DNA from: Flavihumibacter sp. ZG627
Lineage (GTDB): Bacteria; Bacteroidota; Bacteroidia; Chitinophagales; Chitinophagaceae
DNA length: 64,000 bases
Direction of reading: 5' to 3'
Assembly (NCBI RefSeq): GCF_000814325.1
Contig: NZ_JPHF01000004.1
Coordinates: 186,001-250,000 of the forward strand
The position numbers and the translations under genes were made by a program. This document shows, one piece after another, positions 1 to 8,826 of this stretch (position 1 is its first letter; each line of letters starts with the position of its first letter). The notes below the pieces were generated by a model. It was not told the origin of the DNA. It saw only the letters and a list, made by a program, of their open reading frames with translations, and searched no databases.

Positions 1-82
1 TGATGACAAATGTGAACTGTGACCAATATCACAATAATTAACTTGGCAAAAGAGCATTTTTAATTATATAAGCAGGAAAGAG

Positions 83-1066
83 ATGAAAACGATTGCATAT
101 TCAGGTCTCGAAGCAACTATAATATTCTTATTTACAGTATTGTTGTTATCCGCCTGCAGCCACAAAAAATCCTCAAAAGAAATTGAAAAAACGTCGATGA
201 AGGAAATTCCATGGCAGGGGTGGAGTAAAGATTTCATCAGTCCCCAGGATAGCCTTGTACGGTATGGATATGAGCTGATTTCTAATACATCACAATATCT
301 CGGACCGAAAGGATCTGTTGCTCAGATTTCAAATTGCATGAATTGCCAGAACTGCCATATTTCGGGAGGTACAGTTCCATGGGGCAATAATTACAGTGCT
401 GTTGTTTCCACCTATCCAAAATTTCGCGATCGTAGTGGTGGTATGGAGACTATTCCAAAACGTATAAATGATTGTTTTGAAAGAAGCCTGAATGGCAGGG
501 CCCTTGATAGTAATAGTTTGGAGATGAGATCTATGGTTGCATATATGCATTGGGTAGGTGATGATATTGCACAGGGTGAAAAACCAATAGGTAGCGGAAT
601 TAAAGAATTGGCATTCCTAGATAGAGCCGCTGATCCTAATAAAGGCAGGACTGTGTATATTAATAGTTGCCAGAACTGCCATGGAAATAATGGCGATGGT
701 CAATTAAATATATCTGGTTCCGGATATACCTATCCCCCATTGTGGGGAGCCAACAGTTATAATGTGGGTGCCGGACTTTATCGTATATCGCGGCTTGCCG
801 GATTCGTTAAGACTAACATGCCTTACCTACTGGCCACTTATAATCATCCAGTTCTTAGTGATGAAGAATCATGGGATGTTGCAGCATATATAAATTCACA
901 ACCTCGGCCAGGGAAAGATATCAGCCAGGATTGGCCTGACATTTCTAAAAAACCAATTGATCATCCTTTTGGTCCTTATTCCGATGAATTTAGTGAAGAA
1001 CAACATAAGTTCGGCCCATTCCAACCAATAAAGGAAGCGAGAGATAGCAGGAAAAAACAGCTCTGA
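83..1066 (+). CDS. TsdA-like dihaem c-type cytochrome lipoprotein
   Basis: Predicted exported dihaem cytochrome c. The N-terminus is a lipoprotein signal with lipobox LLSAC (Cys25). Two CxxCH haem sites are visible, at residues 88-92 (inside CMNCQNCH) and 196-200 (CQNCH). The segment between them, with RINDCFERSLNG and MVAYMHW, resembles the TsdA thiosulfate dehydrogenase family, which couples two thiosulfates to tetrathionate. The length of 327 residues fits that family. soxB follows 29 bp downstream on the same strand, so a role in thiosulfate oxidation or as an electron acceptor for a Sox system is likely. AGGAAAG lies just before the ATG. The exact substrate is inferred; a generic electron-transfer cytochrome is the alternative. 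Confidence 0.8.
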   Translation: MKTIAYSGLEATIIFLFTVLLLSACSHKKSSKEIEKTSMKEIPWQGWSKDFISPQDSLVRYGYELISNTSQYLGPKGSVAQISNCMNCQNCHISGGTVPWGNNYSAVVSTYPKFRDRSGGMETIPKRINDCFERSLNGRALDSNSLEMRSMVAYMHWVGDDIAQGEKPIGSGIKELAFLDRAADPNKGRTVYINSCQNCHGNNGDGQLNISGSGYTYPPLWGANSYNVGAGLYRISRLAGFVKTNMPYLLATYNHPVLSDEESWDVAAYINSQPRPGKDISQDWPDISKKPIDHPFGPYSDEFSEEQHKFGPFQPIKEARDSRKKQL

Positions 1067-1095
1067 AGTAAGCTAATAACTTTTAAAAAACAGCC

Positions 1096-2907
1096 ATGTT
1101 AAGATCCCATCCATCCAATTGTGCATGCACAAATCGAAATTCAGACAGACTTACCCAGAAAGAAAAAGAGTTACACCTGGAAATTTCATCCAATAGCCGA
1201 CGTGAATTTTTACGAACTGCCGGGATGCTTGGATTGGGAATGGGGGCTGGTGGTGGTCTTGTTACACCAATGGCTGCAGCTGCAAGCAGCACCCCGGAAA
1301 GCAATTTAGAAGAGGCCGGGATTTACGCAAACAAAGCGGTTAAAAAAGGTAATGCATCAGTGATTACATTACTTCATACTGCCGACATCCATTCACAGCT
1401 TTCAATTCATGATGAATTCTTCATTGAAAATGAAAAGGTAGTTTACAAGAAAAGAGGTGGGTTTGCAACACTCAAGACCATGATCAACCAATTACGCGCA
1501 AAGAATCCCTCTGGAACACTTGTAATTGATGGTGGCGATTGCTTCCAGGGAGGAGGAGTTGCGGCACTGACCGAGGGTAAAGCTATTGTCCCACTTATCA
1601 ATAACATAGGTTATGACATCATGCTTCCAGGCAATTGGGAAGTTGTATATGGAAAGGAAATGATGATGAAAGATATGTTTGCTTATAATGCCATTAAGGT
1701 CTGTGCAAACATGTTTCACAAAACAAATGATACTTATAATGGGGATCTTATCTTTCCTCCATACTTTATTAAATATATCGGCGGCTCAAAGATTGGGTTC
1801 ATAGGATACAATGACCCTTTAACACCAAAGCGTCAATCACCGGCATATAGCGATGGTATTCAATTCACATCCCCAGAATTAAACGTATCAAAGTATATCC
1901 GTTTACTAAAAGAGTATGAACATTGTGATATGGTTTTCCTGCTTACACATATGGGACTTGCCCAACAGGTTGGACTAGCCAACATGGTTGAGGTAAAAGG
2001 CGTCGATTATATCTTAGGTGCAGATACCCATGAGCGGGTACGGAGCCCAATTGAAGGGAAATATACAAAGGTTACAGAACCGGGTGCATTTGGTTCGTTC
2101 CTCGCCAAACTTGATATTGTTCTTGAAAAGGGAGTGATTAAGGACCAATCTTATCAGTTACTTGATGTTGATCCTGACCGATACAAACCAGATCCAGAAA
2201 TGGAAAGGCTTGTAGAAAATGCCCGTGCGCCTTTTAAAGCGCAATTGGACAAAGTGATTGGAAAAACTAAAACTCCGTTGGTAAGATATTATGTCATTGA
2301 AACTCCGATGGATAATTTCATCACAGATGCAATCATGTGGAAATTTAAACCTGATATAGCAATTAGTAACGGTTTCAGATTCTGCCCACCCCTTGTTCCT
2401 GATCCGTCAACAGGAATTGCTGAAATTACAAAGGATTATTTATGGAGTATGTTACCGGTAGATAGCGAGGCAAAAGAAGGTCTGATTACCGGACGCCAGC
2501 TATGGGATTGGATGGAAAAGGAACTCCAGAATGCATTCGCAAAAGATCCTGCAAAACGATTTGGAGGCTGGGTTGTTCGTTTTAAAGGTATGGAAGTAAA
2601 ATTCACTATTGGAAATGAGATAGGAAAAAGAGTCCAACATATAAATGTGGGTGGTGAACCACTTGATATTCAAAAAAACTATCGGATTGTAGCATGTGAA
2701 CGAGAGGGCGATCCGGATACCACATTATGCCGAATTGAAGGTGTAGCAGGAGCTAAACGACTTGGCTCAACACTTCATAACATGATAGAAGAATACCTTG
2801 CGGTGCATTCGCCCATATCACCGAAAATGGAGGGAAGGTGTACAGCAACTGATGCACCGGACACATTGCTGACCCAGTTGATGGGGGTAGGCTATGAATT
2901 CAGGTAA
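1096..2907 (+). CDS. soxB: SoxB-like thiosulfohydrolase (5'-nucleotidase superfamily), Tat-exported
   Basis: Periplasmic metallophosphoesterase-fold protein of 603 residues. A Tat signal (SRREFLRTAGML, twin Arg35-Arg36) is followed by the 5'-nucleotidase/SoxB metal-binding blocks: HTADIHSQ, DGGDCFQGGG, GNWEVVYG and LTHMGL...GADTHE. The DGGD-FQG and GNWE-YG forms resemble SoxB rather than ordinary 5'-nucleotidases, where GNHEFD is usual. SoxB hydrolytically releases sulfate from the cysteine-S-sulfonate on SoxY. The upstream neighbour is a TsdA-like cytochrome, which supports sulfur chemistry. soxYZ and soxXA are not in this window and may lie to the left. The start gives an unusually long n-region before the twin Arg, so a later start is possible. 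A plain UshA-type nucleotidase is the less likely alternative. Confidence 0.82.
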   Translation: MLRSHPSNCACTNRNSDRLTQKEKELHLEISSNSRREFLRTAGMLGLGMGAGGGLVTPMAAAASSTPESNLEEAGIYANKAVKKGNASVITLLHTADIHSQLSIHDEFFIENEKVVYKKRGGFATLKTMINQLRAKNPSGTLVIDGGDCFQGGGVAALTEGKAIVPLINNIGYDIMLPGNWEVVYGKEMMMKDMFAYNAIKVCANMFHKTNDTYNGDLIFPPYFIKYIGGSKIGFIGYNDPLTPKRQSPAYSDGIQFTSPELNVSKYIRLLKEYEHCDMVFLLTHMGLAQQVGLANMVEVKGVDYILGADTHERVRSPIEGKYTKVTEPGAFGSFLAKLDIVLEKGVIKDQSYQLLDVDPDRYKPDPEMERLVENARAPFKAQLDKVIGKTKTPLVRYYVIETPMDNFITDAIMWKFKPDIAISNGFRFCPPLVPDPSTGIAEITKDYLWSMLPVDSEAKEGLITGRQLWDWMEKELQNAFAKDPAKRFGGWVVRFKGMEVKFTIGNEIGKRVQHINVGGEPLDIQKNYRIVACEREGDPDTTLCRIEGVAGAKRLGSTLHNMIEEYLAVHSPISPKMEGRCTATDAPDTLLTQLMGVGYEFR

Positions 2908-2913
2908 AGGCTC

Positions 2914-4086
2914 TCATCGCCTTTGCTTGAAATAAAATGTAAACAGAAAAAAGATAAGACGGATAATATCATAGGATGAACGTTGCAGAAAAAGTTCAAA
3001 TAAATTATACTGTTTTGACCATTCCTTTTCAGTAATTGCTTTGCAATCATTTTCAATTATCTTCTTTAGCTCTTGTTCCACCGTAAATGAAAATAGGCTG
3101 TTGTTTATATCGAGATTCAATTCAATACTGGCATAAGCACTAAGAAAATTAATATTGTATGATCCAATGGTTGTGAATTCTGAATCGAAGCAACTGATTT
3201 TTCCATGCAAAATATTTGCCTGATATTCATAGAGAGAAATTCTATTTCTAAGTAGCCATCGGTAAAGATAACGTTCAGCATTCTTGGCCATAACTATATC
3301 CGATTTACCGGCCGCTATTACATGGATTTTCACACCGCGGGCAGCTGCTCTTGCCAGACTTTTTCGCATCACGCGACCCGGCAGGAAATAACTTGACATT
3401 AGATAAACTTCTTTCTCAGCAGAAGAAAGTAACTCAATATAACTGTGCGATATCTCGGTGCGTCTGCGCACCCAATCTTCTCGCCTGATTCTAACTTTAC
3501 AACTCCCTTCACTTAAATAATGCTCAGGTTTAAGTTGATATCGAACCGACTTTTTCCTACCCCATCCAGCTTTATTCCATAGATCCTGGCAAATCAGGAA
3601 CAACTTTCCACAAATTTCTCCTTCTACAAATACAGCCCAATCCAACCAGGCTGTTTCCTGTGGCATATCATTGTACCTGTTACTGATATTGATACCGCCA
3701 ACCATCGCCCTGGAGGCATCCGCAATGATAACTTTATGGTGGAGCCTTCGTCCGAAATAAAAATGATTTGCCCTTAAAAGTGGTTCGAACCAGCGAAATT
3801 TTATTCCAGCTAATTTAATCTCTGCAATACAATTCCTGGACAATCCTTGCGATGCATAACCATCAACCAGCATAAATACTGATACACCTTTTGCAGAAGC
3901 ATCGGTTAATGCATTAAGAACAGATCTTCCTGTTTCATCATCATCAAAAATATACATCTGAAGATGAATTGAATGTTCTGCGGACCGGATCAAGTCAATA
4001 AGACTTTCAAAATAATTTTTTCCTCCCCGGATCAATTTGACCCGATTATGAAACGTGAATCCACCAAGCGCATTTTTGGCTTTCAT
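2914..4086 (-). CDS. phospholipase D family protein (cardiolipin synthase-like)
   Basis: A 390-residue protein with two HKD catalytic motifs. The first is H116-x-K118-x4-D123 (HHKVIIAD); the second, near residue 300, is HGKISCFD. These pair to form the active site of phospholipase D enzymes such as cardiolipin synthase, which condense two phosphatidylglycerols or move phosphatidyl groups. It lacks the two N-terminal membrane segments of ClsA and is closer to the soluble ClsB form; a hydrophobic C-terminal stretch (IIRLIFFLFTFYF) could bind membrane. It is convergent with soxB (6-bp gap) and divergent from the Na/phosphate symporter gene only 37 bp away. The lipid substrate is inferred from family. 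Confidence 0.85.
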   Translation of the reverse strand: MKAKNALGGFTFHNRVKLIRGGKNYFESLIDLIRSAEHSIHLQMYIFDDDETGRSVLNALTDASAKGVSVFMLVDGYASQGLSRNCIAEIKLAGIKFRWFEPLLRANHFYFGRRLHHKVIIADASRAMVGGINISNRYNDMPQETAWLDWAVFVEGEICGKLFLICQDLWNKAGWGRKKSVRYQLKPEHYLSEGSCKVRIRREDWVRRRTEISHSYIELLSSAEKEVYLMSSYFLPGRVMRKSLARAAARGVKIHVIAAGKSDIVMAKNAERYLYRWLLRNRISLYEYQANILHGKISCFDSEFTTIGSYNINFLSAYASIELNLDINNSLFSFTVEQELKKIIENDCKAITEKEWSKQYNLFELFLQRSSYDIIRLIFFLFTFYFKQRR

Positions 4087-4123
4087 GATTACGTTAATAT
4101 AGTACTTTTAGGGAGATTCAAAC

Positions 4124-5788
4124 ATGGCAATAAGTACTGAAATATGGAAGTTGATTGCAGGCATCGTTATCTTTATTATGGGTATGCGATTTCTGGAAGA
4201 GGCCCTGAAACAGATCGCTGGGCGTCCTTTCAAATTATTTCTCAGAAAGCATACAACCAATAAAGTTAAAGGCATATTAGGCGGTGCAGTGGTTACAGGG
4301 ATTCTTCAAAGCAGTTCAGTAGTAAATATAATGGTTTTAGCTTTTGTGGGTGCCGGGGTCATAAGTATGCAAAACGCATTGGCTTTAATGCTGGGATCAA
4401 ATTTAGGCACAACACTTACCAGTTGGCTAATCGCCACCATAGGTTTCAAAATTAATATCGAATCACTCGCTTTTCCGCTTACCGGCATTGCTGGCTTAGC
4501 ATGGTCTCTTACCTCCAGCAATTCACGATTTTATCAATGGCTACATTTTCTCCTGGGATTTGGCCTGCTGCTTATAGGGCTGCAGTTTATGAAAGAAGGG
4601 GCTACTGAAACAGTGGAACAAGTTGACCTGACCCAGTTTAATCGATACCCTCCAATAATATTTTTGATTTGCGGGGTAATAATTACTTCTTTGGTCCAAT
4701 CAAGCAGTGCCACCGTCGCCCTTGTTCTTTCTGCAATTTATACCGGGGGTATAACCCTATATGCGGGGTGCGCAATAGTTCTTGGTGCTGAAATTGGAAC
4801 TACCATTAAACTACTAATTGCAGCGCAAGGTAAAATGGCTGACAAAAAACGGGTTGCCCTCGGAAATTTTCTTTTCAATACCTTAACCACAATCGTTGTT
4901 TTCTTTATACTCACGCCTTTATTATGGTTCATAACTGAAGCAATTGGTATAAAAGACAACCTGATAGCATTGGTTTTTTTCCAGAGCACCGTCAACATTA
5001 TAAGCATTTTCCTGTTTTTTCCCTTGCTGAATATTTTTGGAAATTTTTTGCAGAAAAGGTTTACAGAGAATGAAAAAGAAACCAGGTTTCTCCATCTCGT
5101 TAAGCCAACAGACCAGGAGCTTGCACTCCAAGCAATGGAGAAAGAAGTAATTCACTTTATTTACCATGTTATTGATTTCTTTGTAGATGCCCTTGAACTT
5201 AAGGGATTGTCAGTGGAGGTTAAACTTATCAACCATGATTACAACAAAAAGGGGGCACAGGATAAGTATGAGTTCATTAAAGAGTTGCATGGCGACATTC
5301 ATGGGTTCTATTTGAAAATGCAAGGCAATAATTCAGATACTGAGAATACATTGAGAACTGAATCCTTAATTTCCGCAGTACGGAATGCCATGTACGGGGC
5401 AAAAAGCATGAAGGATGGCTGGCAAGATGCCTTACTGCTCAGGAATTCTTCAAATGAATCCAAATTCGGTTACTATAAGGCTTCTCAGGGGCGTATGCAG
5501 GGATTTCTGGAGCCGTTGTTACAAATAATGGTGGCTCCAGGTAGTACGAGGAGCGAACTACTCGAGGGTCTGTACTACAGCGTGGTTGAACAGTATACAA
5601 ATTCTGTAAGGCTACTGTATAAGGAGCATGCATATTCGAATCTTAATGAATCTGAAATAACTACAATTATTAATTATAACAGGGAACTGTACACGGCCAA
5701 AAAATCTATCCTTCTGGCAGTAAAAGATTTCTTATTAGGCTCAGAAGAAGCTGCGCGATTTAATGATCTTCCGGGGTTCATCAGGTGA
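4124..5788 (+). CDS. Na+/phosphate cotransporter family protein with PhoU-like C-terminus
   Basis: Inner-membrane symporter of the NptA/SLC34 family, 554 residues. The two inverted halves each carry the QSSS motif, at residues 62-65 (GILQSSSVVN) and 192-195 (LVQSSSATVA). About eight hydrophobic segments span residues 1-310. The soluble tail after residue 330 is helical and PhoU-like. It takes up or exports phosphate with sodium. The stop codon overlaps the GTG start of mlaE (GTGA), so the gene appears translationally coupled to the Mla genes, which is an unusual partner. Confidence 0.88.
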   Translation: MAISTEIWKLIAGIVIFIMGMRFLEEALKQIAGRPFKLFLRKHTTNKVKGILGGAVVTGILQSSSVVNIMVLAFVGAGVISMQNALALMLGSNLGTTLTSWLIATIGFKINIESLAFPLTGIAGLAWSLTSSNSRFYQWLHFLLGFGLLLIGLQFMKEGATETVEQVDLTQFNRYPPIIFLICGVIITSLVQSSSATVALVLSAIYTGGITLYAGCAIVLGAEIGTTIKLLIAAQGKMADKKRVALGNFLFNTLTTIVVFFILTPLLWFITEAIGIKDNLIALVFFQSTVNIISIFLFFPLLNIFGNFLQKRFTENEKETRFLHLVKPTDQELALQAMEKEVIHFIYHVIDFFVDALELKGLSVEVKLINHDYNKKGAQDKYEFIKELHGDIHGFYLKMQGNNSDTENTLRTESLISAVRNAMYGAKSMKDGWQDALLLRNSSNESKFGYYKASQGRMQGFLEPLLQIMVAPGSTRSELLEGLYYSVVEQYTNSVRLLYKEHAYSNLNESEITTIINYNRELYTAKKSILLAVKDFLLGSEEAARFNDLPGFIR

Positions 5789-6612
5789 AGATCATTCGCT
5801 ATCCAACATTTTTTGATTACATTGAAGTGAACTACAACGGTATGAAATTGCCCCGCACTACCCAAAAATTTTTTGATGAAGCGGGAGCTATAAGCCGATT
5901 TACGGGTCGATTTTTCCATGAGGCTTTCCGGCCTCGATATGAAATTGTGGAATTTATAAATCAATGTTTCATTATAGGATATCGCTCATTACCATTGGTT
6001 GGGTTAACTGGTTTTATTATGGGACTGGTTTTAACTATGCAGCTCAGACCCTCCCTTGTTGATTACGGGGTAGAAAGTGAATTACCTGCGATGGTAGGAA
6101 TCGCAATCATCCGGGAAATAGGCCCTGTACTTACGGCACTCATATTTGCAGGTAAAATTGGAAGTAGTATTGGAGCAGAATTAGGAAGTATGAAGGTAAC
6201 TGAACAGATTGATGCCATGGAAGTAAGTGGAACTAATCCTTACAAATACCTTGTAGTTACCCGTGTTCTGGCAACTACTCTTATGCTACCGTTGTTAGTT
6301 TTATTAGGGGATGCAATATCCCTTTATGGCGCATTTATGGGAGTGAATATTAAAACAAATACATCTTTTACTCTTTATTACACACAGGTATTTGACGCCC
6401 TGGCTTTCTCGGATGTGATCCCGGCTTTTGTGAAATCCTTTTTCTTCGGATTTGCTGTAGGAATAATTGGGTGCTTCAAAGGCTTTAATTCAAGTAAGGG
6501 TACAGAAGGGGTGGGTAGAAGTGCAAATAGTGCAGTTGTGGTGTCGAGCCTGATGGTATTTGTCCTTGATCTGCTGGCCGTTCAGGTAACCGATTTATTG
6601 GGTTTAAATTAA
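5785..6612 (+). CDS. mlaE: MlaE-family ABC transporter permease
   Basis: Integral membrane permease of the phospholipid transporter that maintains outer-membrane asymmetry. It has 275 residues and five to six hydrophobic segments. The family core is clear: GFIMGLVLTMQ, then IREIGPVLTALIFAGKIGSSIGAELGSM with EQIDAMEVSG. The last part (FGFAVGIIGCFKGF) also matches MlaE. It starts with GTG inside the previous stop codon and is followed 4 bp later by mlaF and then mlaD, giving the E-F-D order. MlaB and MlaC are absent here, as is common outside Proteobacteria. Confidence 0.93.
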   Translation: MKIIRYPTFFDYIEVNYNGMKLPRTTQKFFDEAGAISRFTGRFFHEAFRPRYEIVEFINQCFIIGYRSLPLVGLTGFIMGLVLTMQLRPSLVDYGVESELPAMVGIAIIREIGPVLTALIFAGKIGSSIGAELGSMKVTEQIDAMEVSGTNPYKYLVVTRVLATTLMLPLLVLLGDAISLYGAFMGVNIKTNTSFTLYYTQVFDALAFSDVIPAFVKSFFFGFAVGIIGCFKGFNSSKGTEGVGRSANSAVVVSSLMVFVLDLLAVQVTDLLGLN

Positions 6613-6616
6613 TTTA

Positions 6617-7369
6617 ATGGAAGAGCGGAGCTTAAATAAGACCGAAGTGGTAATTAGTATCCGAAAGCTATATAAGGCATTTGGAACTAATGCTGTATTA
6701 AAAGGCTTCGATCTGGATCTTAACCGAGCGGAAAACCTTGCTGTACTTGGTAAATCCGGAAGTGGCAAATCTGTATTGATTAAATGCATTATTGGGCTGC
6801 TCAAACCCGATAGTGGTATAATTAATGTTTTCAACGAATCCATTCCCGAAATGGAACAAGATGAACTTGATCATATACGTGCCCGCATTGGATTTCTATT
6901 CCAGAGTAATGCCCTTTACGATTCCATGACAGTTAGAGAAAATCTTGCCTTCCCCCTCAGAAGACATTGGATTGAAAAGAGCCAGACAAAAGAACTTGAA
7001 TTGATCGAGGAAGCCTTGGAAAATGTTGGTCTCGCCCATACGCTTAACATGATGCCCGTTGAATTATCCGGTGGTATGCGAAAAAGAATAGCACTGGCCC
7101 GAACATTAATTTTGCGTCCGGAAATTATCCTTTATGATGAACCTACAACCGGTTTGGATCCTATTACCGGCAAGGAGATTAGTGAATTGATGGTCCGCAT
7201 ACAGGAAAAGTATAAGACATCTTCTATAATCATCTCACACGATATGAATTGTATTAAAATCACTGCTGACAGGATTACCCTGCTAACCGACGGAATCGCA
7301 TATGCTACCGGTAGCTATGATGAGCTGAAAGCTTCGGATGATCCTGTAGTTAAGCAATTCTTTGATTAA
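6617..7369 (+). CDS. mlaF: MlaF-family ABC transporter ATP-binding protein
   Basis: Cytoplasmic ATPase driving the Mla lipid transporter, 250 residues. Walker A is GKSGSGKS at residues 45-52, the ABC signature is LSGGMRKRIALART, and Walker B is ILYDEPTTGLDP followed by the switch histidine in IIISHD. The signature with GMRKR is typical of MlaF. It sits 4 bp after mlaE and 9 bp before mlaD, in a single transcription unit. Confidence 0.93.
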   Translation: MEERSLNKTEVVISIRKLYKAFGTNAVLKGFDLDLNRAENLAVLGKSGSGKSVLIKCIIGLLKPDSGIINVFNESIPEMEQDELDHIRARIGFLFQSNALYDSMTVRENLAFPLRRHWIEKSQTKELELIEEALENVGLAHTLNMMPVELSGGMRKRIALARTLILRPEIILYDEPTTGLDPITGKEISELMVRIQEKYKTSSIIISHDMNCIKITADRITLLTDGIAYATGSYDELKASDDPVVKQFFD

Positions 7370-7378
7370 TTTTGCAAT

Positions 7379-8380
7379 ATGGCCGAATCACGAATCAACA
7401 ATCTTAAACTTGGAATTTTCACCATAGCCGGTATATTGTTTCTTGTGATTTCGCTTTACATGATAGGAAAGGACCAGAATCTGTTTGGTTCCAACATTCT
7501 CATAAGCACAAGAATGAGGAATGCAGGAGGGCTTGTGAGCGGGAATAATGTTCGGTATTCTGGTATCCAGGTAGGAACAGTGAGTGAAGTTAACCTGCTT
7601 TCAGATACTAGTATTGAAATTATTATGTTGATCAATGAGGATGCTGCTAATAAAATCCTGAATACATCTATTGCTTCACTTGGAACTGAAGGCTTGATAG
7701 GAAACAGAATAGTTAATCTAATTGCAGGCCCGGGAACAGGCAGGCCCATCAGGGAAGGTGACGTGATTATGGGGAAAAAAACAACGGATACAGACCAGAT
7801 GCTTGAAACACTTTCTACCACTAACCAGAATGCTGCGGAACTCTCGTCTGAACTCCTGACAGCCGTCAAAAGATTAAATGGAAGTAGTGGCTTTTGGAGA
7901 ATCATTGAAAATGACACCTTGGCTACAGACCTAACAACCACATTGCAAAATATCCGGAAAGCTTCTGAAAATACTAATATGCTGACCTCAGATATGAATG
8001 GAATGCTTAACGATATCAAATCAGGAAATGGATCAGCAGGAAAAATATTATTTGATACTACATTGGCCACCCAGCTGGGCGAAGCTCTTTCCAAATTAAA
8101 CCACGCAGCCTCCAATGCTGCAGCCCTGACTGAAAAAACAGATCAGCTCCTCAAAGGTATAAAACATGATATAGAATCAGGTAATGGGCCTGCGAATTCC
8201 ATATTAAAGGATTCTGGAATGGTTGTCAAACTCCATAATACCCTAACTAACGTGGAGAATAGCACTGCTGCATTCAATGACAATATGAAAGCGCTAAAAC
8301 ACAATTTCTTATTAAGAGGCTATTTCCGTAAACAAGAAAAGATTAAATCCAAAGATTCAGCTTTTGGAAAACCAAAATAA
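7379..8380 (+). CDS. mlaD: MlaD/MCE family lipid-binding protein
   Basis: Membrane-anchored substrate-binding component of the Mla system, 333 residues. One N-terminal membrane helix (LGIFTIAGILFLVISLYMIG) is followed by an MCE domain at about residues 38-118 (NNVRYSGIQVGTV and LGTEGLIGNRIVNL are typical). The rest is helical, with two similar segments (SGNGSAGKILFDT and SGNGPANSILKD), as in Bacteroidota MlaD proteins. It probably forms a hexameric ring that passes phospholipids between MlaE and the periplasm. It is the last gene of the run. Confidence 0.92.
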   Translation: MAESRINNLKLGIFTIAGILFLVISLYMIGKDQNLFGSNILISTRMRNAGGLVSGNNVRYSGIQVGTVSEVNLLSDTSIEIIMLINEDAANKILNTSIASLGTEGLIGNRIVNLIAGPGTGRPIREGDVIMGKKTTDTDQMLETLSTTNQNAAELSSELLTAVKRLNGSSGFWRIIENDTLATDLTTTLQNIRKASENTNMLTSDMNGMLNDIKSGNGSAGKILFDTTLATQLGEALSKLNHAASNAAALTEKTDQLLKGIKHDIESGNGPANSILKDSGMVVKLHNTLTNVENSTAAFNDNMKALKHNFLLRGYFRKQEKIKSKDSAFGKPK

Positions 8381-8505
8381 TGCAGGCGTTAGAGATGTTA
8401 AAATTGACAAGAATCATGGTCCACCCTGTTAACTATCAATTGTAATTATTGACTAATTTGTTATCTTAGAAAGGCTAATAAATCCATCATATAAACCTAT
8501 TTATC

Positions 8506-8754
8506 ATGACAAACACAAATAAGTTACTTGCGGCAGTTGCCGCAGGTGTGGCAATCGGAAGCATACTGGGTGTTTTGTTTGCTCCTGATTCAGGCGAACA
8601 TACTCGCAAAAAGATTGCAGATGGCACAAAAAAGTTTTCAGATGATTTGTTGGATAAGATTAATGAAGGAAAAGATCGCCTTTCAAGTGTACGTAATAAC
8701 ATGCTTAACAAGGTAGATTCTTTGAAAGAAAAAGTTGAAGAGTACACTTCTTAA
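8506..8754 (+). CDS. YtxH domain-containing protein
   Basis: Small 82-residue protein. A glycine- and alanine-rich hydrophobic N-terminal segment (LLAAVAAGVAIGSILGVLFAPDSG) is followed by a charged helical region (KKIADGTKKFSDDLLDKI). The APDSGEHTRKKI arrangement is the YtxH hallmark. Members are linked to the envelope and general stress in other bacteria, but the molecular role is unknown. It has its own 125-bp upstream gap and a strong terminator downstream, so it is probably monocistronic. Confidence 0.85.
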   Translation: MTNTNKLLAAVAAGVAIGSILGVLFAPDSGEHTRKKIADGTKKFSDDLLDKINEGKDRLSSVRNNMLNKVDSLKEKVEEYTS

Positions 8755-8771
8755 CTCCAATTTTAAAATTA

Positions 8772-8815
8772 ATGACCATTTAGTAGAGCTAACTTGCTAA
8801 ATGGTCATTTTTTTA
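8772..8815 (+). terminator. intrinsic terminator after the YtxH gene
   Basis: A 12-bp perfect stem (ATGACCATTTAG pairing with CTAAATGGTCAT) with a 13-nt loop is followed directly by seven T residues. It ends the YtxH transcript before the convergent YdjM-like gene. Confidence 0.9.
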
Positions 8816-8826
8816 CCTTAGCCATT

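Noticed and set aside
7456-8115. A 219-codon open frame on the minus strand within mlaD
   Set aside because: It is fully antisense to a well-supported MCE protein, has a composition typical of a shadow frame and no similarity to a known family.
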